Below are positions 25,552 to 33,861 of a stretch of DNA of 64,000 bases, piece after piece. Origin of the DNA: Chitinophaga varians (GTDB lineage Bacteria; Bacteroidota; Bacteroidia; Chitinophagales; Chitinophagaceae); the NCBI RefSeq assembly GCF_012641275.1, contig NZ_JABAIA010000002.1, positions 2,046,001-2,110,000 on the forward strand, written 5' to 3'. The notes under the pieces were generated by a model that saw only the letters and a list, made by a program, of their open reading frames with translations, was not told where the DNA came from and ran no database searches. The number at the start of each line of letters is the position of its first letter. Position 1 is the stretch's first letter. Position numbers and translations under genes: made by a program.

Positions 25552-28500
25552 ATGTTGCTTAGTAACAAGCACTTCACCCCGGTTATAGGCCTGGATATAC
25601 ACATTGTTATTCTCCTGGGCTTTCCCATTCCTTTACCGCATCCTTACATAGGACTGGTGGTAGACCCCATGGACTATGTGCCGTTTATTGGCGCTACTAC
25701 TAAAGTGAACCATGTGCCGCGCGGTAAAAGCGACACTAGTGGTAAAATTATTATCCTCTTTCATATCCCCATGGGCGGGCCTTTCCTGCTAGCGCCCATG
25801 ATAGGGCACGATTCCGTGAATTTTTTCGGCAGCAAAAAAGTGAAAGTGGAGGGAAACCTGATGAGCCCTTCGGGCCATATGCTGATGACCTGTAACGACA
25901 TCGGTATCCCGCTTTCCCTACAGCCCGGAAAAAAATTCATCCCTATCCCCAGCCTCTACCTGCCTACTTCCTTTTCTATCCCGCTTTCCTTCGGGAAACC
26001 AGTGATGGTCGGCGGTCCTTACGTACCGGATTGGGCTGGCGTACTGCTGAACCTCATTATGTCGTATGGTTTTGGGGCGATGATGAAAGGACTGGGCAAA
26101 GCCGGTAAAAAGGCCATGACCCGGCTGAACAAGGCATTAAAGAAAAAGCTGGGCAGCAATAAACTGAGCAAATTCCTCTGTAAGAAAGGGTTTGAGCCGG
26201 TTGACCTGGTGCAGGGCATCGTCATATACGATGGAACGGACTTCGAACTGCCAGGCCCGGTCGCCCTTAAATGGGAACGCTCCTGGAACAGTGACAGCGA
26301 CTTCGAAGGACTGCTGGGACATGGCACCCATATGAGCTACGATATGCGGGTAGTGGAGCTGGAGGAAGAGGCGGCTACGGTGGTAGTATTGGGAGATGGC
26401 CGCTGCGCGGTATTTGACCAGTTATCGTATAGTGGTGAAAGTGATTACAACCGGCATGAAAGAATGACCCTCACCCGCACCGCCACCGATGAATTTGAAC
26501 TGTTCGACTACGCGCAGAGACTGACCTACACTTTCCGTAAACAGCCGGGAGAACAGCAGTTCCGCCTGATCACCATTACCAACGAAGCAGGTTTCTTTAT
26601 CAGCCTGCATTATGCTAATAACTGCCTGCTGCGTGTTATCGACAGCGCCGGCCGGCACCTGCATATTGACAGCGACAATGCCGGCAGGATCACCCGGGTG
26701 ACAGTAAGGCATCGTGGCGAACAGAAAGTCCTGGTAAATTACGCTTACAATGATGCCGGCGACCTGGTGGAAATTACGGACGCCCTGTCACAGTCCGTTC
26801 GCATCCAATACCGTCATCACCTGATGGTATCCAAAACAGACCGTAACGGGCAAACTTTTTACTGGGAATACGACAAGGAAAACCGCTGCACCCACACCTG
26901 GGGAGACGGCGGCCTGCTGGAAGGACGGATCGCGTATTATCCCCAGCACGGATATAACCTTGTGACCAATTCGCTGGGCCATACCACAACCTACTACTAT
27001 ACCCCGGATTTTGTAGTAGAGCAGATCAAAGATCCTGTTGGCAGTTCCACTTTCTTCTCTTACACAGAACATTTCGAAGTATACCGGATCACAGATCCGG
27101 AAGGTAACGTTACCGGCTACACTTACGATGAACATGGTAACCAGACCAGCATCATACAACCAGACGGCTCCGAATATACTTTTGTGTATGATCCTGAGCA
27201 CAGGCTTATCCTGTCCGGTGACCCGGAAGGCGCCACCCGCACGTTTATCTACTATAGGGAGAGCGGGCTTTTACATACGCTGACAGAGGCGGATGGCCGC
27301 ATACAGATTTTCAGGTATAATGACCGGCACCTGCTTTCCATGGTGGAAAATGAGCAGGAAGATAAAACCTGGCTCACCTATGATGCCGATTACAATCTGC
27401 ATGCGCTCACCCTGCCAGACGGCGGTAAAGCGGTATGGGAGTACGATGCCTGGGGACAATGTACCAATAGCGTTAATCCGTTGGGGCAGGAGCAGCTTTT
27501 CCGTTATGATGTATTGGGACGCATCACAGATGTGAAGCTGCCGGACGGCAATCGCGTAGAACTGCAATACAACGCCTATGAGGACGTAGTAAGCGTCAAA
27601 GACAAACATCAGCAGGTACGTTTTGGATATACTGCCCTCGGCAGCCTGAAAACGAGAGAAGAGAATGGCACCAAAATACATTTCACCTACAATACGGAAG
27701 AGCAGTTAACACGGCTGGTAAACGAACATGGCGAAAGTTATTCCTTCCAGCGGAACAGGCGCGGGGATGTGGTCTCTGAAACAGGATTTGACGGCCTTAC
27801 CCGCCATTATGAACGCGACAGTGCCGGTAAAGTCATAAAGATACAACGGCCGGGCCAGCGCTGGACGACCTATGAATATGACTATAACGGCCGCATCATC
27901 CGGTCGGCCTACAGCGACGGCACCTGGGAAACGTATAACTATAACCGTAACGGCCTGCTGACAGAAGCAGAGAATGAACACAATACCATCAGGCTGGCGC
28001 GTGATGTGGCAGGCAGGATTACGCAGGAGTGGCAGAACGGACATGCCGTTACCCGCAGCTATGACAGGAACGGACGGTGTAAAACAATACAAAGCAGCAT
28101 AGGCGCTGATATCAGGCTGCATCGTAATAACCTCGGGGAGGTAACAACGATGGAGGCCTCCGCAGCAGAGGGAGAAGACGCCTGGACCGCCCACATACAA
28201 CGTAACGCATTCGGGCTCGAAATAGAACGTACGCTGCCCGGCGGCATAAAAAGCACATGGACGTACGACAGCGGCGCCATGCCGGCATCGCATATCGTGC
28301 AAAGCGGTTCCCGCACCACCCGCAGCAGGCAATACCATTGGGATGCCAACCAACGCCTGAAACAAATCGTCAATGGCCTCAGCAAAGGAACGGCGAAATT
28401 TGGATATGATGATCTGGGCAACCTGGCGTGGGGTCAATATGAAGATGGACAATACGATTACCGCCTGCCCGACAAAACAGGCAATCTGCATAAGACCCAG

Positions 28501-29718
28501 ATACGGAAAGACCGTAAATATGGCGCGGGCGGCAGGTTGCAGGAATCTGAAAATACCAGGTTCATCTATGATGAAGAAGGTAATCTGTCGAAGAAAATCG
28601 TGAATACGGCCCCGGCAGGCACCGGAGTATGGGAATACGAATGGTATGGCAACGGGATGCTGAAACAGGTGACGCGCCCGGACCGTCAGACACTCACCTT
28701 TCAATACGATGCGTTAGGCAGAAGGACCAGCAAAAAGTACAAAGGTGAGGTAACACGGTTCGTCTGGAACGGGAACACGCCATTGCATGAATGGAGTTAT
28801 CCTGCAGCAGATATCCCCACGATGACGATTGACGAGGCGGGAAATATACAACAGAGCCACCCGGAGCCCGTGCCATCTGAAACCCTTGTTACCTGGGTGT
28901 TTGAAGAAGGAAGGCAGGCGCCGGCCGCCAAAATCGTCCGGGGAAAACAGTATTCCATTATCGCTGATTACCTGGGCACGCCCACCGAGGCATATGATGA
29001 AACCGGCCAGCAGGTGTGGTCCTGTGAGTTGGATATTTATGGGAAGGTGCGTAAATTGAGCGGGGACAAGGCTTTTGTTCCCTTCCGGTACCAGGGGCAA
29101 TATGAGGATGCAGAGACAGGTCTGTATTACAACCGCTTCAGGTACTACAGCCCGGAAGAAGGCTGTTACATCAGCCAGGACCCGATTGGGCTGGCCGGCG
29201 GTATCAGGCCTTATGGATATGTGGACGATCCCCTTAGCTGGGTAGACCCTGCAGGGTTGGCTGCCATACCCAGTCTGGCTGACCTCAAATATGCGGCACA
29301 GCATACGCTCGATTTCTCCACCGCCAAAGACGGCGCGGTGTTTTGGTCTGGCAATAACACCCACACCAATATGCTGGCCGCTCAGCAATGGGCCGCCGCC
29401 AATGGCAAAACAACGCTGGAACAGACGGTCGGCGGACAGTATCTGAACGACCTCGATCTGTTTGGGCCACACAGCACGCTAACAGGCCAGGAAGCCGCAG
29501 AAGTGTGGGACATCGCCTCTAAAAGATTTGCGGAAGATGCGTCCGGCGATGTACATGTATTTTCAACGAATGCCAAAAAGATAAACAAATGGGGAAACCT
29601 GAGAACATGGTGGCGCATCGAATTGCCGGCATTGTTGAAGAATACAAAAGTTAACAATATCTTCAGGATGAAAAAAGATGGCACCAAATCCAAAACAGGA
29701 CATGTCAAGTGCCGGTAA
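25552..29718 (+). CDS. PAAR-like/RHS polymorphic toxin with CD38-like (ADP-ribosyl cyclase/NADase) C-terminus
   Basis: 1388 residues, no signal peptide. The N-terminal 190 residues are PAAR-like (NHVPRGKSDTSG, MSPSGHMLMTCND), then DUF6531 (about 210-260, PVDLVQGIVIYDGTDFELPGP), many YD repeats, and an RHS core ending at about 1238 (YGYVDDPLSWVDPAGLA). The last 150 residues line up with the CD38/ADP-ribosyl cyclase catalytic pattern: Trp1265 (FWSG), Glu1290 (TLEQT), Asp1300 (YLNDL), Trp1319 (VWDIASKRFAEDA) and Glu1357 (WWRIEL), in the same order and similar spacing as human Trp125, Glu146, Asp155, Trp189 and Glu226. I infer NAD-consuming toxicity. The first 163 residues are about 92% identical to the RHS protein at 35091. 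Likely delivered by a contractile (type VI-like) system not in this window. Confidence 0.85.
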   Translation: MLLSNKHFTPVIGLDIHIVILLGFPIPLPHPYIGLVVDPMDYVPFIGATTKVNHVPRGKSDTSGKIIILFHIPMGGPFLLAPMIGHDSVNFFGSKKVKVEGNLMSPSGHMLMTCNDIGIPLSLQPGKKFIPIPSLYLPTSFSIPLSFGKPVMVGGPYVPDWAGVLLNLIMSYGFGAMMKGLGKAGKKAMTRLNKALKKKLGSNKLSKFLCKKGFEPVDLVQGIVIYDGTDFELPGPVALKWERSWNSDSDFEGLLGHGTHMSYDMRVVELEEEAATVVVLGDGRCAVFDQLSYSGESDYNRHERMTLTRTATDEFELFDYAQRLTYTFRKQPGEQQFRLITITNEAGFFISLHYANNCLLRVIDSAGRHLHIDSDNAGRITRVTVRHRGEQKVLVNYAYNDAGDLVEITDALSQSVRIQYRHHLMVSKTDRNGQTFYWEYDKENRCTHTWGDGGLLEGRIAYYPQHGYNLVTNSLGHTTTYYYTPDFVVEQIKDPVGSSTFFSYTEHFEVYRITDPEGNVTGYTYDEHGNQTSIIQPDGSEYTFVYDPEHRLILSGDPEGATRTFIYYRESGLLHTLTEADGRIQIFRYNDRHLLSMVENEQEDKTWLTYDADYNLHALTLPDGGKAVWEYDAWGQCTNSVNPLGQEQLFRYDVLGRITDVKLPDGNRVELQYNAYEDVVSVKDKHQQVRFGYTALGSLKTREENGTKIHFTYNTEEQLTRLVNEHGESYSFQRNRRGDVVSETGFDGLTRHYERDSAGKVIKIQRPGQRWTTYEYDYNGRIIRSAYSDGTWETYNYNRNGLLTEAENEHNTIRLARDVAGRITQEWQNGHAVTRSYDRNGRCKTIQSSIGADIRLHRNNLGEVTTMEASAAEGEDAWTAHIQRNAFGLEIERTLPGGIKSTWTYDSGAMPASHIVQSGSRTTRSRQYHWDANQRLKQIVNGLSKGTAKFGYDDLGNLAWGQYEDGQYDYRLPDKTGNLHKTQIRKDRKYGAGGRLQESENTRFIYDEEGNLSKKIVNTAPAGTGVWEYEWYGNGMLKQVTRPDRQTLTFQYDALGRRTSKKYKGEVTRFVWNGNTPLHEWSYPAADIPTMTIDEAGNIQQSHPEPVPSETLVTWVFEEGRQAPAAKIVRGKQYSIIADYLGTPTEAYDETGQQVWSCELDIYGKVRKLSGDKAFVPFRYQGQYEDAETGLYYNRFRYYSPEEGCYISQDPIGLAGGIRPYGYVDDPLSWVDPAGLAAIPSLADLKYAAQHTLDFSTAKDGAVFWSGNNTHTNMLAAQQWAAANGKTTLEQTVGGQYLNDLDLFGPHSTLTGQEAAEVWDIASKRFAEDASGDVHVFSTNAKKINKWGNLRTWWRIELPALLKNTKVNNIFRMKKDGTKSKTGHVKCR

Positions 29719-29738
29719 TAAGTATAAAAACATTCGTT

Positions 29739-30050
29739 ATGAACAAGGACGCATTAGCACAAATACAACAACTGAAATCGGATGTTAACGGTGTACACCG
29801 GTTTGTGGATGGTGAAAATAAATATGGCCTGTTGATTATCGCCAGGGGAGAGCTGTTGTTTTTTCAGGAGAATGACAAGGCGTTGATATGTGATGTGTCG
29901 GCAAGATATGCGCTGATAAACCCTGCTACCATCAAAAAGTGGGACAATGGCGATAAAATTTCCGACGCCGAACGCGAAGAGATCGTGCAGAAAATTATCC
30001 TCTATTATAAAAAAGCCTACCGGGACGATTTAAAGATTTTTAAGGAATGA
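29739..30050 (+). CDS. Probable immunity protein for the CD38-like toxin
   Basis: 103 residues from the ATG at 29739, 20 bp after the RHS stop. An upstream ATG at 29709 would overlap the toxin gene and add 10 residues. No signal peptide or membrane segment; mixed alpha/beta with a helical, basic C-terminus (REEIVQKIILYYKKAYRDDLK). I do not recognise the family. Position directly behind the toxin tail suggests it binds and blocks the NADase domain in the cytosol. Confidence 0.6.
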   Translation: MNKDALAQIQQLKSDVNGVHRFVDGENKYGLLIIARGELLFFQENDKALICDVSARYALINPATIKKWDNGDKISDAEREEIVQKIILYYKKAYRDDLKIFKE

Positions 30051-30448
30051 GGCAGCACAGAATATGTTTATTTATCGGTCTTATCTTAATGGCGGCTTCA
30101 GGATATAAACTGAAGCAATCTGTTGATTTCATCCGAAGCAGCGAACAGGTGAGGGGTACGGTCACATCGCTGGTAAAAGATAATGACGATACCTATTCCC
30201 CGGTTTTTACAATAGACACTAAAACGGACGGACAGATCGTTTATCACCATCTGGCAGGGAGCAGTCCGTCTGCATGGGATGTGGGAGAAGGGGCGGATTT
30301 TCTGTACAAAGAGGGCAGTCCGGATTCCATTACCATGATGAGCTATTTCTGGCTGTTCGGCTGGTCCATCGTTTTAATGGCCATTGCCCTTCCGTTGTTG
30401 ATTCTCAGTGCCGGTTATTTTCTTCTCAGGCCGTTACTCACTATTTAA
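30047..30448 (+). CDS. DUF3592 membrane protein (first of two)
   Basis: 133 residues with membrane segments at both ends (about 6-24 and 102-128) and a soluble beta-rich middle (VRGTVTSLVKDNDDTYSPVFTI), the DUF3592 layout. Its ATG overlaps the TGA of the preceding gene (ATGA), so translation is probably coupled. The next gene is a diverged second copy. Part of the toxin-linked operon; the role is unknown, possibly additional immunity. Confidence 0.72.
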   Translation: MRQHRICLFIGLILMAASGYKLKQSVDFIRSSEQVRGTVTSLVKDNDDTYSPVFTIDTKTDGQIVYHHLAGSSPSAWDVGEGADFLYKEGSPDSITMMSYFWLFGWSIVLMAIALPLLILSAGYFLLRPLLTI

Positions 30449-30458
30449 TGCAAAGCAG

Positions 30459-30869
30459 ATGGTCATATATCTCATTGTGGTAATCATTGGCGCTTTATTG
30501 TTCATGAGTGCTGTAGCGGGGCTGAAAAGTAAACTGGCTTTTGTAAAAAACGGAGAACGCGCTACGGGCACCATTGTACGGGTCGATGAAAAAACAGACG
30601 AAGACGGCACTTACTATTACCCTGTTTTTGACATCCCTTCCGCCAAACATGGCATAATGACGTACAGCCATTCCACAGGACGTTCCACCCCTGTCTGGCA
30701 GGTAGGGGATACGGCTGTATTCATTTTCATGCCGGGCAAACCGGACACCGTACGGTTTCTTAAATACACGGAGATTTTCTGGGGGCCGATGTTGCTGCTG
30801 GCGACTGCAGCCGATCTTTTATTGATTGGCGGAGGCTATTTCCTGATACGTGGCCTCTTTGGCTTTTAG
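30459..30869 (+). CDS. DUF3592 membrane protein (second of two)
   Basis: 136 residues with the same layout as its neighbour: N-terminal membrane helix (VIYLIVVIIGALLFMSAVAG), soluble middle (ATGTIVRVDEKTDEDGTYYYPVFDI), C-terminal membrane segment. I take ATG 30459, which puts the hydrophobic helix at the N-terminus. An in-frame ATG at 30408 would overlap the previous gene by 41 bp. The pair looks like a tandem duplication followed by divergence. Confidence 0.7.
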   Translation: MVIYLIVVIIGALLFMSAVAGLKSKLAFVKNGERATGTIVRVDEKTDEDGTYYYPVFDIPSAKHGIMTYSHSTGRSTPVWQVGDTAVFIFMPGKPDTVRFLKYTEIFWGPMLLLATAADLLLIGGGYFLIRGLFGF

Positions 30870-30876
30870 TAGTATG

Positions 30877-31212
30877 CTACTGTGCTCCCTTTGTAAGCAG
30901 ATTGTCCCCCCATTTTTCCATCATGTCCACCAGGGGGAGCAGTGACTCGCCCAGCTCGGTCAGAAAGTATTCCACTTTCGGCGGCAGTTCCGGATAGATG
31001 ATTTTTCTGACAACACCATGCTGTTCCAGTTCTTTTAACTGCAGGTTTAACACACGCTTGCTGGCGGCAGGGTTTTGCCGGGCCAGCTCGCTGGGCCGGT
31101 GTATGCCCTTATGGATCGCATTAATTAAACAGGGTTTCCATTTCCCCCCGATAATCTCCAGTGTCATGCCAATACCACAACTCAGGTCCTTTGGATTTTT
31201 CTTTTCGTACAT
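30877..31212 (-). CDS. HxlR-family transcriptional regulator
   Basis: 111 residues, a winged-helix regulator with the HxlR pattern: single early Cys (LSCGIGMTLEIIGGKWKPCLI), then HRPSELARQNPAASKRVLNLQLKELEQHGVVRK and the wing PPKVEYFLTELGESLLP. It is divergent from the SnoaL-like gene at 31354, with 141 bp between them containing -7-like boxes for both directions and two inverted repeats. It probably controls that gene. Confidence 0.93.
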   Translation of the reverse strand: MYEKKNPKDLSCGIGMTLEIIGGKWKPCLINAIHKGIHRPSELARQNPAASKRVLNLQLKELEQHGVVRKIIYPELPPKVEYFLTELGESLLPLVDMMEKWGDNLLTKGAQ

Positions 31213-31231
31213 CTTTTTACCCTTATGACTG

Positions 31232-31252
31232 CAAATTTAGGGGATATGTCCC
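31232..31252 (-). promoter_or_regulatory. Possible promoter -7 box and operator of the HxlR gene
   Basis: On the minus strand TAAATTTG (31239-31232) exactly fits the Bacteroidota -7 consensus TAnnTTTG, 20 bp before the HxlR start. The adjoining imperfect palindrome GGGATATGTCCC (31241-31252) is well placed as an operator. No properly spaced -33 TTTG was found. Confidence 0.4.
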
Positions 31253-31265
31253 GAAACAGGCATAG

Positions 31266-31299
31266 GGGCAAAATTTTCACTATGACAATATTTTTGCCC
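31266..31299 (+). promoter_or_regulatory. Possible promoter and operator of the SnoaL-like gene
   Basis: TATTTTTG (31289-31296) fits the Bacteroidota -7 consensus TAnnTTTG. It is embedded in an 8-bp perfect inverted repeat GGGCAAAA (31266-31273) / TTTTGCCC (31292-31299). A regulator bound there would cover the promoter. The -33 element is not clear. Confidence 0.4.
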
Positions 31300-31353
31300 T
31301 TATTTTTTGCGCTGTGACGCGGCGATACCTTTGTTCCACTAAATATCAGACAG

Positions 31354-32130
31354 ATGGAATTATTAACGTTGTCCAACAGGGACAAAGCAGAGGCGATCCA
31401 AAACAGTATCGAAACAGCCACACTGGAAGAAACCGGATTAATACACCCTGTGTCATACAAACAGCATAATCCCCACGTGGCGACCGGCCTCCAGGCCATC
31501 CTCGGATTGCATGAACAGATGCCGATGGAAAAAGTATATACCAATGTGGTGCGCAAGTTCCAGGACGGCGATATCGGGTTTGTACATGTGGATTATTACC
31601 TGTTCGGACCTACAGTGGCTTTCGATATTCACCGTTTTGAAGAAGGGATAAGCGTAGAGCATTGGGACAATCTCCAGGCAAATCCCTTAAAACGCAATAA
31701 GAGCGGAAGGACCATGACAGACGGTAAAACCAAGGCGACAGACCACCACAAAACGGCATCCAACAAAGCGCTTGCCCGGAATTTTGTGCAGGAAGTGCTG
31801 ATCGAAGGCAATGCCGAACGCCTGTCCGCCTACTTTAAGGGGGACGAGCTTATTCAGCATAATCCGCATATGGGAGATGGCGTCAGTGAATTTTTTCGGG
31901 TGCTGGAGCAATGGAAAAGAGAAGAGCGGCCACAGGTATACCATACCATACATCGCGTACTGGGAGAAGGAAATTTTGTATTGGTACTGAGTGAAGGATA
32001 CCTGCATGGCCTACATTCCGCTTTTTATGACTTGTACCGGATAGAGAACGACCGGATCGTTGAACACTGGGATGTTGTTGAGGAAATACCGCCAATGGAT
32101 AAACGAAAAAACGACAATGGTAAATTCTAA
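31354..32130 (+). CDS. SnoaL-like (NTF2-fold) protein with two tandem domains
   Basis: 258 residues made of two similar SnoaL/NTF2-type halves (about 12-110 and 130-250). Both carry the line Q-H-N-P-H then a phase such as VHVDYYLFGPTVAFDIHRFEEGISVEHWD in the first and GYLHGLHSAFYDLYRIENDRIVEHWDVVEEIP in the second. Such proteins are small-molecule isomerase/cyclase-like folds of mostly unknown reaction. No signal peptide. Divergent from HxlR and convergent with the terpene synthase gene. The tandem duplication within one chain is the unusual point. Confidence 0.82.
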   Translation: MELLTLSNRDKAEAIQNSIETATLEETGLIHPVSYKQHNPHVATGLQAILGLHEQMPMEKVYTNVVRKFQDGDIGFVHVDYYLFGPTVAFDIHRFEEGISVEHWDNLQANPLKRNKSGRTMTDGKTKATDHHKTASNKALARNFVQEVLIEGNAERLSAYFKGDELIQHNPHMGDGVSEFFRVLEQWKREERPQVYHTIHRVLGEGNFVLVLSEGYLHGLHSAFYDLYRIENDRIVEHWDVVEEIPPMDKRKNDNGKF

Positions 32131-32136
32131 AACTGC

Positions 32137-33084
32137 CTAAAGGATTGTCCGCCCGTTAGCCTGGTCTTCATCGATATCGGATTTTTGCAGGTAACGCATC
32201 TTCCTGCTTTCGTTGCAGTACCTGACAGAGCCGGATTGAACATACTTGAAATAAAGCACGGCGCGCGGACAGGTTGCGGCTAAACGGTTACAGGCTTCTT
32301 CCATCCTGGCTTCATAGTCATAGAATAACCGGATGCTTTTGTTGATGGCTTCTTCTTCGCTACAATGATCGGCCCTGCGGACCACATAGACCAGGTTGGT
32401 ATAATCCGAGATTTCTGCTTTGTGGGCGTTTAAGTTATAGAGGTCCAGCAGAATGCCGATACACATGCTGGAGTATTCAAATATTTCCGCAAATTCCGGG
32501 CTATAAAACATGGACATCTCCAGATCGTCCTGTGTGTCATACAACAGCGAAAATATTACCCACATGGCGACATTAAAATGCCGGTAGCTCAGGTACTCCT
32601 GTACGCTGATGACTTTCTTGTGTGCTTCTGTAATGCGCAGCTGTATGACAGCATTCAGGTACCTTTTTACTTCATTCCTGAATAGATTTTTCGCGTCCTC
32701 CTGCCAGTCGGTACGTGCACAAAATTCAGTCACTGGGGCAAACAGTTTATCTCCGTTGGGTATTCCTTCCAGCGCGGCGGTATATCTGTCGCTGATTTGT
32801 TGAATGTGGTCCAGATCTATGGAATTATCGAAATACAGGTCATCTATCAGGGCCCAGTAGGCAAAGTACCTGCTGATGGCCTTGAGCTTTTGGGTATCTC
32901 CCAACGGGTAGATATATATGCAATACAGTGCGCCGGCAGCCATATAGTCTCCGTATTGCGCCGTGTTCCGGTTTAAGATATGAAAGGCATCTGTTTGAAA
33001 GAAATTTTTGATGTCAGTGGTAATTTCCTCCATGTGTGCATGCGTCATAACGGGAAAACGGGAAATTAGCAATGGGATTTCCAT
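32137..33084 (-). CDS. Class I terpene synthase (cyclase)
   Basis: 315 residues, all-helical, matching bacterial class I terpene cyclases that ionise prenyl diphosphates. The Asp-rich motif is Asp81-Asp82 with Asp86 (LIDDLYFDN). The second metal site (NSE) would lie at about 213-224 but reads LDLYNLNAHKAE, so the usual N-D..S..K-E is degenerate. A C-terminal Arg-Tyr pair (about 297-298) is in the expected place. It has no neighbouring prenyl transferase or P450, so the product cannot be inferred. Two 11-bp direct repeats lie just upstream of the start. Confidence 0.8.
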   Translation of the reverse strand: MEIPLLISRFPVMTHAHMEEITTDIKNFFQTDAFHILNRNTAQYGDYMAAGALYCIYIYPLGDTQKLKAISRYFAYWALIDDLYFDNSIDLDHIQQISDRYTAALEGIPNGDKLFAPVTEFCARTDWQEDAKNLFRNEVKRYLNAVIQLRITEAHKKVISVQEYLSYRHFNVAMWVIFSLLYDTQDDLEMSMFYSPEFAEIFEYSSMCIGILLDLYNLNAHKAEISDYTNLVYVVRRADHCSEEEAINKSIRLFYDYEARMEEACNRLAATCPRAVLYFKYVQSGSVRYCNESRKMRYLQKSDIDEDQANGRTIL

Positions 33085-33093
33085 ATGGGCCGA

Positions 33094-33136
33094 ACATTTA
33101 CGATGGTTAAAATGAGGAACATGTCACATTTACGAT
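33094..33136 (-). promoter_or_regulatory. Paired 11-bp direct repeats upstream of the terpene synthase
   Basis: ACATTTACGAT occurs at 33094-33104 and again at 33126-33136, 32 bp apart start to start (about three helical turns), within 55 bp upstream of the start codon. Spacing and position suit a dimeric activator or repressor site. The regulator is unknown. Confidence 0.4.
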
Positions 33137-33217
33137 AGCGAATTTAATAGTTCGGGACTGTTATTGGATTGCAGTGGGCCGCACGTCAAAGCGGGCTGTG
33201 CTGGGGACTATTTTCAT

Positions 33218-33259
33218 AAAAACACCAATGGCCGGTACACCCCGGCCGTTGGTGTTTTT
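33218..33259. terminator. Terminator downstream of the Crp/Fnr gene
   Basis: AAAAACACCAATGGCCGG pairs with CCGGCCGTTGGTGTTTTT (one G-U pair) across a short loop, with A- and T-runs at the two edges. It lies 32 bp after the Crp/Fnr stop on the minus strand and ends that operon before the terpene synthase promoter region. Confidence 0.8.
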
Positions 33260-33291
33260 ATAGTTGCCATTATCAGGCAAGTGGGAGTGCT

Positions 33292-33861
33292 TTACCTGAT
33301 TTCCCGCCTGATCCGGCTGAGCGATTGCGGCGTAATTTGTAAGTACGATGCAATAAATTGCTGTGGTACCTGCAGGGCGAGGTCCGGATAACGTTTCAAA
33401 AACTCGAGGTATTTTGTTTTGGCATCGCCGAAGTTCAGGAAATCGTTGTCTTTTATTTTAGTCAGCAGCGCGGCTTCTGAAACTGTTTTGACGAAGATGT
33501 ACAGATTAGGTATTTCAAGGCTCAGCTTCTCGATGGTGGATTTGCGGATGGCGTAAACCATTGTGTCTACCACGGCCTGTATTGGATTGGGAGAGGGCTT
33601 TAAGGAATAATAACTTTCCAGGTCGGCGAGAAACTGTTTTTCCCTGGCGAAGTATTTCGTCACCTCGTCACCGGCGGGCGTCACCGTATACAGCCGCAGG
33701 ATACCACTTTCCACGAAGGCAATTTCATGGGCGATATCACCTTCCTTCTGAAAGTGTTCCCCCGATTTTAGCTGCTTCTTTCTGAACTGACGGGAAAAAT
33801 ATTCAATATCCTTTGGAGAGAGGATACCGCCAAATGCCAGTGATGAAGTGAGTTTGTCCAT
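33292..33861 (-). CDS. Crp/Fnr-family transcriptional regulator
   Basis: 189 residues: cyclic-nucleotide-binding-like domain (about 10-125, EHFQKEGDIAHEIAFVESGILRLYTVTPAGDEVTKYF) and a short C-terminal winged helix with ASYLQITPQSLSRIRREI. No Fnr-type Cys cluster is seen. The start codon follows the stop of the frameshifted SDR gene directly (TAG then ATG), so the two were probably co-translated. This protein type is very common in Bacteroidota next to reductase genes, which it may regulate. Confidence 0.92.
   Translation of the reverse strand: MDKLTSSLAFGGILSPKDIEYFSRQFRKKQLKSGEHFQKEGDIAHEIAFVESGILRLYTVTPAGDEVTKYFAREKQFLADLESYYSLKPSPNPIQAVVDTMVYAIRKSTIEKLSLEIPNLYIFVKTVSEAALLTKIKDNDFLNFGDAKTKYLEFLKRYPDLALQVPQQFIASYLQITPQSLSRIRREIR

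Noticed and set aside
27706..28704. 332-codon minus-strand frame inside the CD38-like RHS gene
   Set aside because: Antisense of YD repeats; regular repeat codons keep the opposite frame open.
30869..30890. Terminator between the second DUF3592 gene and HxlR
   Set aside because: Only a 5-bp stem (AGTAG/CTACT) with no T-run; too weak to call.
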